DNA from: Hyphomicrobium sp.
GTDB lineage: Bacteria > Pseudomonadota > Alphaproteobacteria > Rhizobiales > Hyphomicrobiaceae
Assembly (NCBI GenBank): GCA_021732485.1
Contig: JAKFUV010000009.1
Coordinates: 62,001 to 126,000, forward strand
Length of the DNA stretch: 64,000 nt
Direction: 5' to 3'
The translations under genes and the position numbers were made by a program. The notes beneath the pieces are model-generated. The model was not told the origin of the DNA and searched no databases. It worked only from the letters and a program-made list of their open reading frames with translations. Below are positions 63,757 to 64,000 of the stretch, one piece after another (the first letter of the stretch is position 1; each line of letters begins with the position of its first letter).

Positions 63757-64000
63757 TCAGCCTCCGAAGCTCAATTTCAAGATTGCATAAACGCTGGTCA
63801 GCGCGATGGCGGCCGCAAAAAACGTGTTCAGCATCAGCAGCACGATTTTGCTACCGTCCTTGTGGACATAGTCTTCGATGATCGTCTGCATCCCAAGCCG
63901 CATGTGCACCGTTCCAGAAACGATCAGCGCCAGCAAGCCAAGCGCGATCACCGGGTTCGCGAGCTTGGCTTTCACCGTCGCATGGTCAGCGCCGACAAGC
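63757..64000 (-). CDS. sdhD: succinate dehydrogenase membrane anchor subunit, truncated at window edge
   Basis: The C-terminal 80 or so residues of the hydrophobic anchor SdhD. The frame stays open beyond an internal GTG at 63975 to the right edge ([15 protein letters not shown]...), so the start lies outside. [18 protein letters not shown] contains the haem-b histidine region and quinone-site neighbours typical of alphaproteobacterial SdhD; two membrane helices are visible. It leads directly into sdhA. Confidence 0.9.
   Translation of the reverse strand, partial: LVGADHATVKAKLANPVIALGLLALIVSGTVHMRLGMQTIIEDYVHKDGSKIVLLMLNTFFAAAIALTSVYAILKLSFGG

Overview
The window reads as chromosomal DNA of an alphaproteobacterium of the order Hyphomicrobiales (Rhizobiales). 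The support is the sdh / mdh / sucCD / sucAB / lpdA block, the PhyR-NepR-EcfG general stress response (GSR) locus, a bioBFDAZ operon ending in bioZ, the order mutT-argJ-ppiC-secA, and generally high G+C. Genus cannot be fixed from sequence alone. No rRNA, CRISPR array, insertion sequence or prophage is visible. Both ends cut genes: a YafK-type L,D-transpeptidase at the left and sdhD at the right.

Layout. 1-3 kb: three tandem YafK-family L,D-transpeptidase paralogues, then a YqhA-like membrane protein. 3.7-6.8 kb: comF-grxC-nitrilase on the minus strand, with a divergent NDUFAF5-like methyltransferase. 6.8-8.8 kb: a large exported protein of unknown function with one CXXCH haem motif. 8.9-15.7 kb: tpm-mutT, argJ and ppiC on the minus strand, and secA on the plus strand. 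15.8-20.1 kb: a NodU/CmcH-type carbamoyltransferase, a DUF1178 protein and a Tat-exported PhoX-type phosphatase with a candidate Pho box. 20.3-25.4 kb: the biotin operon bioB-F-D-A-Z, whose last four genes are joined by 4-base overlaps. 25.5-33.7 kb: the GSR island. 33.9 kb: tRNA-Ala(CGC). 34.2-40 kb: yggT, folD, comM, a higBA toxin-antitoxin pair, gshB and a small exported protein. 40-47 kb: priA, a transaldolase-like fsa, a GlcD-type FAD oxidoreductase, xerC (with a perfect CtrA box), a TraB/GumN protein and a DUF2177 protein. 47-64 kb: the TCA-cycle block lpdA, sucB, sucA, sucD, sucC, mdh, sdhB, sdhA, sdhD on the minus strand. It is interrupted by zapE, a GNAT gene, a 40-residue histone-H1-like peptide gene, a VOC protein and two unknown genes placed between sucD and sucC and between sdhA and sdhB.

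The most interesting part is the GSR island. Besides nepR-ecfG-phyR and two HWE/HisKA_2-class sensor kinases, I read six matches to the EcfG promoter (GGAAC-N16/17-[CG]GTT). They lie in front of nepR-ecfG, a DUF1328 protein, an unlisted 25-residue membrane peptide, a Crp/Fnr regulator, a Cache-PAS-HWE kinase, and an apparently non-coding unit of about 100 nt. That last unit has its own terminator and a C-rich, anti-Shine-Dalgarno-like stretch. It looks like a stress-induced small RNA comparable in logic to Caulobacter GsrN. These matches were found by eye and need a computed motif search and transcript data.
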